Below, one piece after another: positions 46,156 to 57,700 of a stretch of DNA of 64,000 nucleotides. The stretch's first letter is position 1; the number at the start of each line of letters is the position of its first letter. The notes under the pieces are model-generated. The model saw nothing but the letters and a program-made list of their open reading frames with translations, was not told the origin of the DNA and searched no databases. Location: positions 4,065,289-4,129,288 of the forward strand of contig BCHX01000003.1 in NCBI GenBank assembly GCA_001599755.1, written 5' to 3'. The translations under genes and the position numbers were made by a program. The DNA is from Gliomastix tumulicola. Taxonomy: Eukaryota; Ascomycota; Sordariomycetes; Hypocreales; Bionectriaceae.

Positions 46156-48094
46156 ATGCCCGGCAAAACGCCTCGCAGCAACGGCAAACAGCCGACCGAG
46201 AACGGCTCCGTGAGGGGGAATAAGGAGGCCGACAACAAGGCCAAGGGGAAGAAGACGGCCGACAAGGACGGCGACGAGGAGATGACTGTCGTGGTTCCCC
46301 CCTCAAAGAACGCAAAGCAGTCTGGCGCGCCGCCGCCTGCGGACGCTGATGGTGATGTTTCCATGGGCGACGAGGAGAAGGCTGGCGAGGGCGAGGTCAA
46401 GGTTGACCCTGTTACCCAAGCCATCGCCGGTAAGTCGAATCTTCTTTGATGCCTGCACGGCGCCGTGCACGAGCGACTGGGCTCGCGCCATACGCCTGAC
46501 TTTACACGTGTGATGGGGCTCTCTCTGACCTTGATCTTCCCCAACTATAGATATCAAGAGCAATTTCGCCCTTCTCGAACGTGCGGTTTCCCTCTTCGAC
46601 GCCAGATTCTCCCTCCGAGCACTCCGATCAATCTCCCTCCTCCGCAAGCGCCTGACGCCGGACATCATTGCATCAGCCATCGTCGATACATTCCCGGCAA
46701 CCGTCGCATCTGGTAACAACGCCAAGAAGCTTCTCCTCGCTATTGGCCGGGAGAATCTGCCGCTCGGCCGATCGCCAGGTGCCGAGATGGAGGTGGACAG
46801 TGACGCGAGCAAGCCCACCAAGCCCTCGTCGAAGAAGGAGGTCAAGGAGATCATCCCGGAGATCGACATCTTCCTCGGCATCCTGATCCAGGTGCACCTG
46901 TTCGACACGAAGCAGTACCAGAAGGGCGCCGAGTTCTCGCAGAATCTCTCAGAGCGCATCCAGACCCTTAACCGCCGCACGCTGGACTCGCTCTCGGCCA
47001 AGGTCTACTTCTACTTCTCGCTCTTCTGCGAGAACATCCACCCGCTGCCGCCCTCGCCCGAGTCTCCCATTGTCGCTATCCGCCCGACTCTGCTCGCCGC
47101 TCTGCGTACCGCGGTCCTCCGAAAGGACATCGACACACAGGCCTCGGTCATTGTTCTGCTCCTGCGCAACTACCTCTTGACCTCGCACATTAGCCAGGCC
47201 GATCTTCTTGTATCCCACACAGAATTCCCCGAGAATGCGGTCAACAACCAAGTCGCACGATTCCTGTATTACCTGGGCCGGATCCGGGCCATTCAGCTAC
47301 GATACACGGAGGCGCACGAGCACCTTACCGCAGCCAACCGCAAGGCGCCGTCGAGCAACTGCGCCCTGGGCTTCTCCCAGACAGCTACCAAGGTGTTGAT
47401 GGTCGTCGAGCTGCTCATGGGCGACATTCCCGATCGATCAACCTTCAGACAGCCCAAGATGGAGGATGCGCTGCACCCCTACTTCCTCCTAGTACAGGCC
47501 GTGCGCGTTGGCGACCTGGAGAACTTCGAGACGACCATTGCCGACCACGCCGATACATTCCAGAAGGACGGTACATACACGTTGATTCTGCGTCTACGAC
47601 AAAACGTCATCAAGACGGGTATCCGCATGATGTCGCTATCATACTCGCGTATCTCGCTCAGGGATATCTGCATCCGTCTGCACCTCGGCAGCGAGGAGTC
47701 GGCCGAGTATATCGTGGCCAAGGCCATCAGGGACGGTGTGATTGAGGCGACGCTAGACCGCGAGAGGGGATTCATGAAGAGCAAGGAGGTCGGAGATGTC
47801 TACGCCACCCGCGAGCCTGGGGAGGCGTTCCACGACCGTATCCGGGCGTGTCTCGCCCTTCACGACGAGAGTGTCAAGGTACGAATATCGAAGCAACGAA
47901 GGATTTATGACTCGTACGTTTCTAGGTATACTAACAATCATGACCTACAGGCAATGCGCTTCCCCATGAACCAGCACCGTCTCGAGCTTAAGAATGCACA
48001 GGAAGCCCGCGAGAGGGAGCGGGAGATGGCCAAGGAGATCCAGGAGGGCGAGCTAGACGAGGACGACCTAGGTGGCGATTTCGACGGCATGTAA
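46156..48094 (+). CDS. RPN3: 26S proteasome lid subunit Rpn3
   Basis: Three exons (46156-46429, 46551-47878, 47951-48094) give 581 residues. A charged, Lys/Asp-rich N-terminus (about 90 residues) precedes the helical repeats, which include DIKSNFALLERAVSLFDARF, IDIFLGILIQVHLFDTKQY and VARFLYYLGRIRAIQLRYTE. The PCI domain spans about residues 340-520 (SRISLRDICIRLHLGSEESA, then EYIVAKAIRDGVIEATLDRE). The tail AMRFPMNQHRLELKNAQEAR and an acidic end are typical of Rpn3. Family knowledge: Rpn3 is a structural PCI subunit of the 19S lid. The second intron (47879-47950) is 72 bases long, keeps frame and has no stop, so retention would insert 24 residues before the C-terminal helix. Its partner RPT3 is elsewhere in this window. 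Confidence 0.96.
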
Positions 48095-48778
48095 ATTGTG
48101 TGATATTTCGTGTGTCATTACCTAGGGCTCGGGCATCTCGTCTGGGGGCCTCGATCGGCAATCTGCCATCACTACGGGAGCCTGGAAGCGCCTGAGTCAT
48201 CGCTCTGACTTGGGTAGTGTCTCTGTCTTTCGGGTGGTCTGGCAGGGATGTCATCGAGGCTCGGGGGGTTTCAGGTCATCATCAAGTGATGCGGATAGAG
48301 CTGATTTTACATGATATGGTTGGGGCGCAGCGTAATAATCGTAGCTGTGGCCTCGGCTGTGTACAAGATTATCGATATTCGACTTCAATGTGTTTCTCTC
48401 TTTGCTCTGTCTTTCTGTGAGTCACTGTGTAAAATCTGACGTATTTCCACTTGTGTTTCTCGCAGGGGAGTACTTTGGGTCAGAGGTGGAGTACATGTCG
48501 TCGGACGACAGTGCCCACTTTCGCCTTACGCCCTTCACATTGACGCCTTTCCATGACACCCTGCATAGGGCTTATGATCTACAACACGGCCCCCATACTT
48601 TGTCCTTCTCCATGGTTCGACAAGGCTTTCTTGGACGACAGCCAATGGGTGTGACTGTGATTGTGGTGGCGGGTGATGGCGGGTATAAGTACTAGTAGTA
48701 TTCTTTGGCTCCTCAAGGGTTGAAAGACTACCAGAGCTTCAGCTTCAGCATCACCATTACGACTAGCAACTCTTCACC
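48095..48778 (+). promoter_or_regulatory. region upstream of the LRR gene with TATA box
   Basis: About 680 bases between RPN3 and the LRR gene. A TATAAG box at 48684-48689 lies 90 bases before the LRR start codon, which is a good distance for a promoter. No other gene is seen. Confidence 0.5.
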
Positions 48779-50845
48779 ATGGCTACAGCTACACAGATCC
48801 AGCTTCAGCCTCCGCCCTCGCTGACGATTCAGGGCGGCGGTGTCGGTGTCGGTGTCGGTGCCAACGACGACGACGACGATGTATCGCATCTTGCGGCGCT
48901 CTGCCGTGTCTCGCTCAATGCGCTGGCGTTCAATCTGCCCGAGGTGAACCCGTCCCATCCGTACACCGCGGACGAGATCCTCGCGCTGCCGCTGGCCAAG
49001 CACCGCGTGCCCGACGTGCTGCACGACCTGCCCCGTCGGAAATCCGCGCGCCACGAGCAGGCGCTCGCGCTCGCCGCGCGTCTCGACCCTTCGCACGAGG
49101 GCAGCCTGACGGCCGTGATCCGGTACGAGGCGGACCGCGTGCGTCTCCGCGGCTGGGCGGCGCTGCAGCGGAAATTCGACGTCCTGTCCGCGACGCGGCG
49201 CAACGGGCACGCGGCGAGGGGGATGACGGGCGGTGCGGCTGCGGGCGTGCGCTCGCCCGTCTGGTCGAGCCGGATCACGACCCAGGGCCCGTGGGACCCG
49301 GTCAAGAGGCCTGTGTCCCTCGGCGGACCGGTGGCCATCCCCATGCCGGTGCAGGTGGCCCTCGCGGACGACCTTGCGCCTTTCTTCGAGCATCTCGCTG
49401 CCGGGGGCACGCATGTCCTTTACGACGACAACAACGACAACGACGACGACGATGAGGGTGTCCAAGCGGGCGTCGAGCTGGACGGCGGGAAAGGGGAGCC
49501 TTACTACGGTGTGAAAGGTGCCGAGTTCCGCAAAGGCGTGGTGTACGAGGATGGACGGATGGACCTGTGCAAAATGGTCGTTGGGCCAGAGCACATCTGG
49601 GGCCTCATGGACAGCCTCCGGACCAACACGTTCGTGCGGCACTTCCTGCTGGGGAATAATATCATCGGTCCCTCGGGCGCGCGGGCCATTGCTGAGTTCA
49701 TCGCCGCGTTCCCCGAGCGCATGGAGACGTGGTATCTGGCGGGGAACTGCATCGACGCGGCTGGACTCAAGGTGCTTGTCGACGCCCTCGTGCAATCACC
49801 CGCCGTGACCAGTGTCTGGCTGAAACGAAACCCGCTGGGCCCAGGTGCGGCACACGATCTGTTCCGACTCGTCACTGGTGCCCCGAACCTGCATACCCTG
49901 GATGTCGACCAGACGGAGCTTGGTGACCAGGGCGTCGCGCGGCTCTTCAACGAGCTGGCCGTCTGGAAACCATCCGTTGACGGTGCAAAGCTGCCCCTGC
50001 GGAACATCTACCTCAACGGCAGCGGCATCAGCAAAGAGGCCGCCTCCGCCATGGCCTCGTTCCTCCAGTCGCCGCACTGCAACCTGTCCTCGATATACAT
50101 GTCCCTCAACCCGCTCGGCAACGACGGCGCGGGCCTCCTCGCAGATGCGCTCTCCTCGGCACCCCAGCTCACCCGACTCATCGTACAGTCCGTCGGCGTC
50201 AGCACCCAAGGTGCCGCTGCGCTCTGCGAGGCCGTCGCCGCGCACCCGGGCATGCGCACCTTCGACCTCGGGCAGGCATACGCCACCGAGGACCTGGGTC
50301 AGGCGTACAACTACGTCGACACAGGGGCTGTTCCGGCCATCGTGCGCATGCTGGAGTCCGCGCCCGCGCTGGAGTACGTCAACCTGGGCCACTGTCCCAT
50401 CTCGCCCCCGACGCTGCACCGCGAGGTCTTCACCGCGGCTCGCGAGGCGCCGTCGCTGCTGTACTTCGCCGCCAGCTCTGTCCTCCCGGACCCCGAGAGG
50501 GCGGCTGTGACATTCACGCCGTCGCGGGACGTCACGATTCCGGACCCGGGCCAGCGCTCCCACGCGCAGATCGAGGCTGAGAAGGCCGTCCGCGAGCATC
50601 TGGAGCGCAACGTCCGGGCCAAGTACGGCGAGGACGTGACGTATGTGCAGTTCATGGAGGAGGAGAAACGCTGGCTGGTGAACGACAAGGTCGTCCGGAA
50701 AATCGACAGTGTGTACCGGAATCGGGATGCTGGGTTGGCTCGACGGCGGCTGATGACGCTTGTCAAAGACTGGGAGGAGGGTGACACGACCTTGGAGCAG
50801 GTCATGAATGTCCAGGGCCCGACGTGCTCTCTTCGCCGACGATGA
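48779..50845 (+). CDS. leucine-rich-repeat protein of ribonuclease-inhibitor type
   Basis: A single exon of 688 residues. The first 270 residues have no recognised domain and include a Gly/Val stretch and an Asp/Asn-rich run near 220-230. From about 280 to 560 there are at least eight leucine-rich repeats of the ribonuclease-inhibitor type, for example VRHFLLGNNIIGPSGARAIA, METWYLAGNCIDAAGLKVLV, VTSVWLKRNPLGPGAAHDLF and LSSIYMSLNPLGNDGAGLLA. The C-terminal 110 residues are charged and helical (RSHAQIEAEKAVREHLERNV). There is no NACHT or other NTPase domain, so it is not an NLR. Family knowledge: such repeats usually bind proteins, as in Rna1/RanGAP, but the RanGAP features are absent. The function is unknown. 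Confidence 0.85.
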   Translation: MATATQIQLQPPPSLTIQGGGVGVGVGANDDDDDVSHLAALCRVSLNALAFNLPEVNPSHPYTADEILALPLAKHRVPDVLHDLPRRKSARHEQALALAARLDPSHEGSLTAVIRYEADRVRLRGWAALQRKFDVLSATRRNGHAARGMTGGAAAGVRSPVWSSRITTQGPWDPVKRPVSLGGPVAIPMPVQVALADDLAPFFEHLAAGGTHVLYDDNNDNDDDDEGVQAGVELDGGKGEPYYGVKGAEFRKGVVYEDGRMDLCKMVVGPEHIWGLMDSLRTNTFVRHFLLGNNIIGPSGARAIAEFIAAFPERMETWYLAGNCIDAAGLKVLVDALVQSPAVTSVWLKRNPLGPGAAHDLFRLVTGAPNLHTLDVDQTELGDQGVARLFNELAVWKPSVDGAKLPLRNIYLNGSGISKEAASAMASFLQSPHCNLSSIYMSLNPLGNDGAGLLADALSSAPQLTRLIVQSVGVSTQGAAALCEAVAAHPGMRTFDLGQAYATEDLGQAYNYVDTGAVPAIVRMLESAPALEYVNLGHCPISPPTLHREVFTAAREAPSLLYFAASSVLPDPERAAVTFTPSRDVTIPDPGQRSHAQIEAEKAVREHLERNVRAKYGEDVTYVQFMEEEKRWLVNDKVVRKIDSVYRNRDAGLARRRLMTLVKDWEEGDTTLEQVMNVQGPTCSLRRR

Positions 50846-51021
50846 AGGATCGTGCCTGACGACGCCACTCAAGGTGGCATCCTTTTGCTTTGCTAGAGTG
50901 GACAGATTTATTTGAGATTGACAATGAGATTGAACTTTCTTGCATTAAGCACAGGTGGCAAGCACCTCCTAAGCTAGTAGTGATCATGATTCATGATATC
51001 GTACAGATTGCCCTCTCGCAT

Positions 51022-51840
51022 CTAGAACTTCTTGTATCCCTTGCCCGCAACGAAAGTCTGGTGCCATGGTCCCTGCTCAGGCGTGTCCACGAGCTCGGCG
51101 TAGAACTTGCCGTGCGCCTCGCCGTCGGTACCCTGGTACATGGGAGAGCCGTCGTCCTGTCTCTGGTCGGCGTAGTAGAACCTGCGAAGGTGTCAGTCCA
51201 CCAATGGCCACTTGTATAGAAACGCAGACCAAGCCATACTTGTACTTCTCCTTATATGAGATGGCGGCGATCTCGATGAAGTGGGCGGCGGCCGACTTGC
51301 TGATACCCAGATCCAGGAGAGGGGGGATCGCCTGGACGTTAGTGCAGTTTCCGGTGAAGATGAAGGTCGGTTTGGAGCCCGAAGAAGGGAGCTCGGCCCA
51401 GGCAGCCACGGCCTGGTTAGCCGCGGCGTAGGCACTGACGGCGTTGATGTTGAGGGTCTTGGCCACGGTCTCGACGGGGAGGGCGAGGGGGTTCGCAGGG
51501 TCGGTCGGGTTCAGGGCGCCAGCTTATCACTCTGTTAGTTTCTCTTCCTAAAAGCCCCCCCCCCCCCTCCCCCCCCCCTTCTTGTATATCTTCAAGACAC
51601 ACCATTGTAGACGACAACATTGGGAAGGCCCAGCTTAGCCTTGACCTTGGAGAAGACGCCAGCAATGGACGAGGGATCAGCAAAGTCGGCAGCAATGTGA
51701 AGCTCGCTGTCAGTGCTCTTCGATTCGTCGGCCTTCCTGGACACAAGGGCAAGCTTGTAGCCCTTGGCGGCGAGGTGACTGGCAATAGCCGAGCCGGAAT
51801 TGGGGCCGGCACCGAGGACGAGAGCAACAAGGGAAGCCAT
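51022..51840 (-). CDS. atypical short-chain dehydrogenase/reductase-like protein
   Basis: Three exons on the minus strand (51603-51840, 51240-51522, 51022-51181) give 226 residues in frame. A Rossmann fold opens with VLGAGPNSGSAIASHLAAKG. The NAG motif (VVVYNAGAL) spans the first splice site, and LNINAVSAY supplies the conserved Asn. The usual catalytic Ser position reads FTGN, and the Tyr of YxxxK is replaced by Leu in LGISK, with the Lys kept. Family knowledge: loss of the Tyr usually removes classical reductase activity, so this may bind a dinucleotide without catalysis or act differently. Substrate unknown. Intron 1 holds a poly-C tract (plus strand) and uses an AAG acceptor. The 3' end converges with the LRR gene. 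Confidence 0.82.
51555..51578. repeat. poly-C tract in the SDR gene's first intron
   Basis: Thirteen C, one T, then ten C on the plus strand (G-rich on the coding strand). Such runs are prone to length errors in sequencing. The intron length is therefore uncertain but the exons are not affected. Confidence 0.8.
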
Positions 51841-52812
51841 ATTGGATCAAGGATCAAGGATCTGTACCAGCAAGGTCGAGTGACAGTAGCAGTGGGCAAC
51901 GACGAGTGGAGTGAAGTGATGGGAATTGCTTCAAGAGGATAGTAGTGACGGAGGAAGGGGGTCCTCAGCCCTATTTATATGATTTTCCGTGAGCTTTGAG
52001 CGACATTGTCTTCAGCATTGCACGCAAGGCAGCTGCAAGGAACTTCGTAGGGGAGCTCCTGCCAGCACAGCAGGAGTTGCGCATGTTGGTTGAGGAGGGA
52101 AGCTGCACCCCTCGCACCTCCTCCAAAGTCTCGAATCTAACAACCACGGTTGTACATGTACGCATATCGCGGGGCAGGCGCAACCCCGACCCGCACTTGA
52201 CAAGTTGACATACTTCTGCTGTAGTACTAGGACCCAGCATCAAGGTACCTTCAGAGGCTAAGGAGGCTGGCCGCGCGACATATGCACATCCGAACGGGAT
52301 GTAATCAAGAAATGATACCCAAACAGTGCACTGGGCCGGGTGGGCGGCTCGCAATCGATCCTGCCAAGTTCAGCACAGCTCAGGGATAGCTCCGAAGGCG
52401 TGCCGTCGCTGCAGAAAGAAAGGAAGGATCGGAGGCGAGAAGCTACAGAAAGGAGGTGTGCTGGAGGGGGGGCTTAGTCAGAATCACGAATGTCAGTCAG
52501 CAGCAATCGGTTCCTTATTCAGACTCTCCCCGCCTGCAGCCTGCAGGCCGACATGCATACACCCTCCGCTGCAAGTCACGCAAGCCGATTCAAACGCGGA
52601 ATGCGACGCCGTGGTAGGCCCGCATCCCCGTTACGATCCCTCCAATTGCAGTCCTGCTCGCCAATCAGGCCTGCAGCTCACGGGCTGCGTCCACTCGAGC
52701 TCTGCTTACCGCGCTCGTCATCCCCTGCGCGCGCTGATGATTGCCGACTGAACAGGAAGTACACACCCCCATGTATTTATCCCGCTCGGCATTTTGATCG
52801 TCGGGGCCCGCA
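51841..52812. promoter_or_regulatory. divergent upstream region of the SDR-like and MYST genes
   Basis: About 970 bases between two divergent start codons, which must hold both promoters. A TATTTAT-like site lies at 51972-51978 upstream of the SDR-like gene. Nothing else stands out. Confidence 0.4.
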
Positions 52813-54795
52813 ATGCCTCCGAAGCGCACTGCTGTCATCCCACCCGGTGCCGACCTCGCAAATGTGAAGGCACAGACACCGAGACATGCAGACGCAAAAG
52901 CACAGACGCGCCGACCAACGCGTCACACCACCAGCCAGTCGACATCACAAATTCCCCCACCGCCACTGCTGCATCAGTCATCACCAGCCCTAGCACCACC
53001 CGCAAACGCTGCTCATCCCACCACCACAACATCATCTCCCACTCGCAACCCCGAGCCTCAACAAGACCACCACCACCACCACCACCACAACGTCGCATCT
53101 CCCCAAGTGCCTAACTATTTTCCAAACTCGGCGAATATTCATCGCTCGCCAAACCCACCGCCCCCAACACTCCCCCCGCACTGGGCCGGTCCCAACACCA
53201 ACAGCGTTAGCAAGCTCAGCACTCCGGCCATGGGCAGCGTCGCGAACCTGCCGTCGTCGGGCCTTGTCGCACCCGAGATAACGTACCATGTGCCTCAACA
53301 GTCCTTTCAATCGCACCATCAGACGCCTACTGGTCGCTATACGCCCTTAGTCCGGCCACACGGGCCTTCGACGCACCCTCCTCCACCGCAGCCGCCCCAG
53401 CCGTCTGCTATCGTCACGCCGGTTCCGCCCCCAAAGCCAGCAGCCCTCCCTGCCCCGAGAACGGACCGAAACATTGACAAGGTGGCTCTGGGAAACTTGC
53501 TCTTCCGAACATGGTATCCGAGTTACTATGGCAAGGAGCTCCTCGGCGATCTGTCGGCTCACGGCAAGGGCGAGGAGGCGGGCGCCAAGTCACACCACGC
53601 CAGCAAGAAGGACAAGGACAAGGAGCATCAGCAGCCGATGCTAGATAGGCTCTACGTCTGCCCTAGTTGCTTCAAGTACTCCAAGGAGATCGTTGCCTGG
53701 TTCGGCCACATCAAAGTCTGCGAGCGGCGGGGGACCATCCCCGGACGCAAAATCTACACGCATCCGAGGGGCGAGCGTCGGAAGTTCATCCCCCAGACCA
53801 TCAAGGGCCCGGGTACCAAGAGACGACGCGGCGATGGCAACGTGCACTACGTCGAGGAGATGGTTCGTGACGAGGGCGAATGGAGCATCTGGGAGGTCGA
53901 CGGCGAGGTCGAAGGGGTAAGTGCTATACTAATTACACACCGTCCGAGTCCACTGCTAACATCATATCTGCTACAGCTCTTTTGCCAGAATCTATCGCTC
54001 TTCGCTAAGCTCTTCCTCGACAACAAATCTGTCTTCTTCGACGTGACGGGTTTCAAATACTATCTCCTAGTCCACGCGCCACCGCCGCGAAACCCCGCCG
54101 GCGTGCCGTCAGCAGTCCAGGAGATGCCGAGGCCGCAAGTGGTTGGCTTCTTCTCCAAGGAGAAAATGTCATGGGATAACAACAATCTGGCATGTATCCT
54201 TGTGTTCCCGCCGTGGCAGCGGAAGGGTCTTGGGGCATTGCTGATGGGTGCCTCGTACGAAATCTCTCGGCGCGAGGGCATCCTAGGCGGGCCAGAGAAG
54301 CCCATTTCAGACCTAGGCAAGAAGGGATACAAGCGATTCTGGGCTGGCGAGATTGCGAGGTGGCTGCTCACCCTCGAGGAGGGTCAGGAGCCCACTAAAC
54401 TCGTCAGTGTGGAGGACTGCAGTCGGGCGACATGGATCTGCCTGGAGGACTGCCTCGCTGTGCTGCGCGAGATGGGCATCGTCGAGGATGCCGGCATGGG
54501 ACCCGGCAAGCCTGACGAGAAGGCTGTTGCAGACGGTGCTGTGGCTCAGGAATCCCAGCAGAACCAGACCACACAGCCTGACGCTCAGGAAGAGAGTGCC
54601 GATGCCACGGAGAGCAAGAGTCCAGTCCCGGACGTACCACGCGTTCGGATCGACAAGGCGGCCGTCCTAAGATATATCAGAACCCAGAATATCAGCCTGG
54701 AGCCGGCCTGCGATCCGAACGCGTTTGACTTTGACTTTGTTGTCAAGTCGGCGCCTGCTAGTAGCAAAGGCGACGAGGACATGGAGGACGCATAG
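52813..54795 (+). CDS. MYST-family histone acetyltransferase, Sas2-like
   Basis: Two exons (52813-53916 and 53977-54795) give 640 residues. A Pro/His/Ser-rich N-terminus of about 215 residues includes a run of His. The MYST domain starts at NIDKVALGNLLFRTWYPSYY, has a C2HC zinc finger (Cys283, Cys286, His299, Cys303), the LCQNLSLFAKLFLDNK segment with the autoacetylated Lys, the acetyl-CoA loop QRKGLGALL, and the catalytic Glu in GGPEKPISDLG. There is no chromodomain or PHD finger, so it is not Esa1 or an MST3-like protein; Sas2-like is the best fit. Family knowledge: Sas2 acetylates H4K16. The 60-base intron (53917-53976) keeps frame without a stop, so its retention would add 20 residues inside the catalytic domain. 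Confidence 0.88.
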   Translation: MPPKRTAVIPPGADLANVKAQTPRHADAKAQTRRPTRHTTSQSTSQIPPPPLLHQSSPALAPPANAAHPTTTTSSPTRNPEPQQDHHHHHHHNVASPQVPNYFPNSANIHRSPNPPPPTLPPHWAGPNTNSVSKLSTPAMGSVANLPSSGLVAPEITYHVPQQSFQSHHQTPTGRYTPLVRPHGPSTHPPPPQPPQPSAIVTPVPPPKPAALPAPRTDRNIDKVALGNLLFRTWYPSYYGKELLGDLSAHGKGEEAGAKSHHASKKDKDKEHQQPMLDRLYVCPSCFKYSKEIVAWFGHIKVCERRGTIPGRKIYTHPRGERRKFIPQTIKGPGTKRRRGDGNVHYVEEMVRDEGEWSIWEVDGEVEGVSAILITHRPSPLLTSYLLQLFCQNLSLFAKLFLDNKSVFFDVTGFKYYLLVHAPPPRNPAGVPSAVQEMPRPQVVGFFSKEKMSWDNNNLACILVFPPWQRKGLGALLMGASYEISRREGILGGPEKPISDLGKKGYKRFWAGEIARWLLTLEEGQEPTKLVSVEDCSRATWICLEDCLAVLREMGIVEDAGMGPGKPDEKAVADGAVAQESQQNQTTQPDAQEESADATESKSPVPDVPRVRIDKAAVLRYIRTQNISLEPACDPNAFDFDFVVKSAPASSKGDEDMEDA

Positions 54796-57700
54796 GTGTT
54801 GATGATTTTAGGAGTTCCGTGTACATGTAGAGTAGTGTGATACCCCTTTGCTTTGCTTTCTAGTTGTTTTAATTGTAGCGTGGCCTCGGACGCCTGGACA
54901 GATGTTTGCTCGGATATTTATATCACTGATGGATGCAGATGAAGCACTTTGTGACCAAAGAACACAACTGTCTTCACTTTAGGACCAATACGGTCTGTTA
55001 GATTCCTACTTCGGGGCCAGCACGACAGCAATTTACAAGGCAAAGTTCTGCTTCCATCAGTCCTTGTAATTTCAACTAAGATTATCATCAGGATGTCATG
55101 AATGCTGCTTTTGAGCAAAAACAACACCTGACGGTACAGGGTAGCAGACAGATATCTAGTGGAGGAGCGCCTTCTCACGAGCCTGCTCCACGAACATGGA
55201 AGTCTTCCAGGGGGAAATATTGCGACTAATTCGAAGGTTGCTCATTTCACGGTGGCCGTGTCGCCTGCATCGCTATTACCATGGTCGTAGAGATAGTGCG
55301 TTCGTTTCCCGCGCCATCGACGGGAAGGTCGTCGAGGATGTATTTGCTATCCAAGCTTTTGGAGAAATTGGATGCGATGACTTGGACATCAGGCTAAGCT
55401 TCGTGTAGACCGATCGATATCCACAGTGAAATGGTGAAGGGCGTGCACTTGATCAACTACGTCGTCACTGCACGTCTACGAACTTCACTTTCCCGAGCTG
55501 AGCTTCCAGCTCGGATTGGTATGTCTACAAGTCGGGATGATGTGGGATGGGTCGTCGACAGCCGTGACTACGAGATCTCTGCCCACCCCCTGTTCTGGTG
55601 CAATGAGCAATAACCGCGATGGGCCCTACCAGAATTGCTCTCGAGAGCCCTTGCCGGACCGACTCAATTCACACTGCCGACGACGCTGTACTGAGCTGTT
55701 GGATCGAGGGGACGTATTCGGAGAGCAAAAGTCAGGCCGGTCGGGGGAATCTGGCGCATCGGGTCGTGAAGCGCGTAGCACGTGTCAGCGGCCTGTCGAC
55801 TCGGAAGAGGTTTGCGGCGGAAACAGGAGAATCTGCTAGCAATAACCACCAAATTTCGAGAGGTGCAACCCCAGTCGCTTCTCGTGAATGATCCCAGCCG
55901 GCATCTCGTTGACGATTGGCTTCAAATCGCCCAGGAAAATCGCCAAATCAATAACCGACGCGACCGACATCACTTCGTCGTTGAAATATCGTAAAAAGCT
56001 GTCGAGAAATGCCCAAGAAATCCCAGCTGCAGCTGCAGCCCTGATCTGCGCACCCGAATGCAACGCCCTGCACCAGAAACCCGGAAAAACAGCGGCAGAC
56101 CCTGCCACATGTCAAATCCAGGGGGGGCGCGGCGGCGGGCACAGATCTCTTCAAATCACGCGGACAAAGAGCGGACAAGATCCCGGTCGTCCGGCCGCCT
56201 CGGGGCGCAACAGGGAGCTTTTGGCCCGCGGTCGGCATCGTTAATTTTAGCAAAGATTGGCTCCCGTTTTAGGTGTGCGTCCCAATTGGTGCAAGGCCCC
56301 CTTCGACAGGGGTGGACAGGGAAGAAAAAATAAGAGAAAGAAAATCTTTTTCCTCAGATCCGGCTTGTTTTCGTGACGGGGGGGTGCTCGAGCTCTGGAT
56401 GGATGGATGGAATGGTCCTTGCGATCGCTGTAGGAAATGGATGACTGCTGGGTGAAGATATCCTCCAGTCTCTGCTCCAGTCTGCATTCCATACCATTAT
56501 TGTGTCGTCCGTCCAATCAAAGCATCATCGTCGCATCGGATCTGGTACGGAGGTACATTTGCGATCGCTCGGAGCGGAAAAACGTTGTGGCTGAAGGGGA
56601 CCGAATAGCTGGGCCTCATTGCCGTCGGCACGGGAAATCAATGTCGCATGGCTACAGATTAGCCCCTGTCAGGGTACATTGATCTGACGTAGCATTCGTT
56701 GTCTCCGAGCAGGCATTGTTTCCTCTTGGAGGCAAGGGGGGGGGACCAGCATGGCATGTGAACGAAAGTAAACAATAAATGAAAGAGAAATTGAAACGCC
56801 CGGAAACTGGGAGAGGCGTCTCTTTTCAATTGACGTGACCCAGCGTGAGCATTGCCTCTTATACCTCCCGGACGTCAATGGAGCTGTGTCGTGTTCCCAC
56901 CGTCGCCTCTGACTCGGAACGCTGGAATGGCCCCTGCCGTGCCGTTTCTTATCAGTAAGACACGGAAAAAGGCCTCTTGCTCCGTAGGCTCCTCCATGGC
57001 CTCTGAATGAAGGCTCCGACTCATGCTCGCGATCCACACACGTGTCGCTCGAGAGCCCAAACTGATTCGTTGCGCCTGGCGTCTTTGAAGCCGCCAAGTG
57101 GGGGCCTGAATTTCCGTGGGGGTCCTTGTCCTTCTATCCCTGCAAATGCCAATTTGAGCTGCCAAAAGGTACTCATTCCCGACGACATTCAGCCTCAGGC
57201 TTCAAGAAAAAAACTTCACCGTAATCAAATCACTATTGACCACGAGAAAACGGTGGCTTGAGCTCAATGGTTGTTGTGGTAATACTGCTATCTAGCCGAA
57301 AATTTTTCTCGTCCTCATTTCACGCCAGCTAAGCCTGTGTCAATTTGGACATGGCTCAATGCCCATCCCAATAACCTTTGAGAGGTACTTTGCGCCGGTC
57401 TGCTGGCCTGACTCGTAGAGCAGCAAACATGCAAGCCACATGGAAATTTGGCTCTTGTAGCTGTGGCTTTACCGGCCATCTCTCACCTGCTCAACGCTCT
57501 CAACGGCAGCCACTGTAGCTTGGGCTGAGGATAGACATCAATCTCCGTGCCCATAGGCAGATTGAATGAGCGCTTTTCATGCCATGCCCAGCTTACCGTT
57601 TTCTTCGCGCTCGTTCTCATCTTTGCACCGGGTCAGGATCCATCATAGACGCTGCCCTCATGATTCATGGCCCACTGATTCGTGTTTCTGGGCGGGCTGA

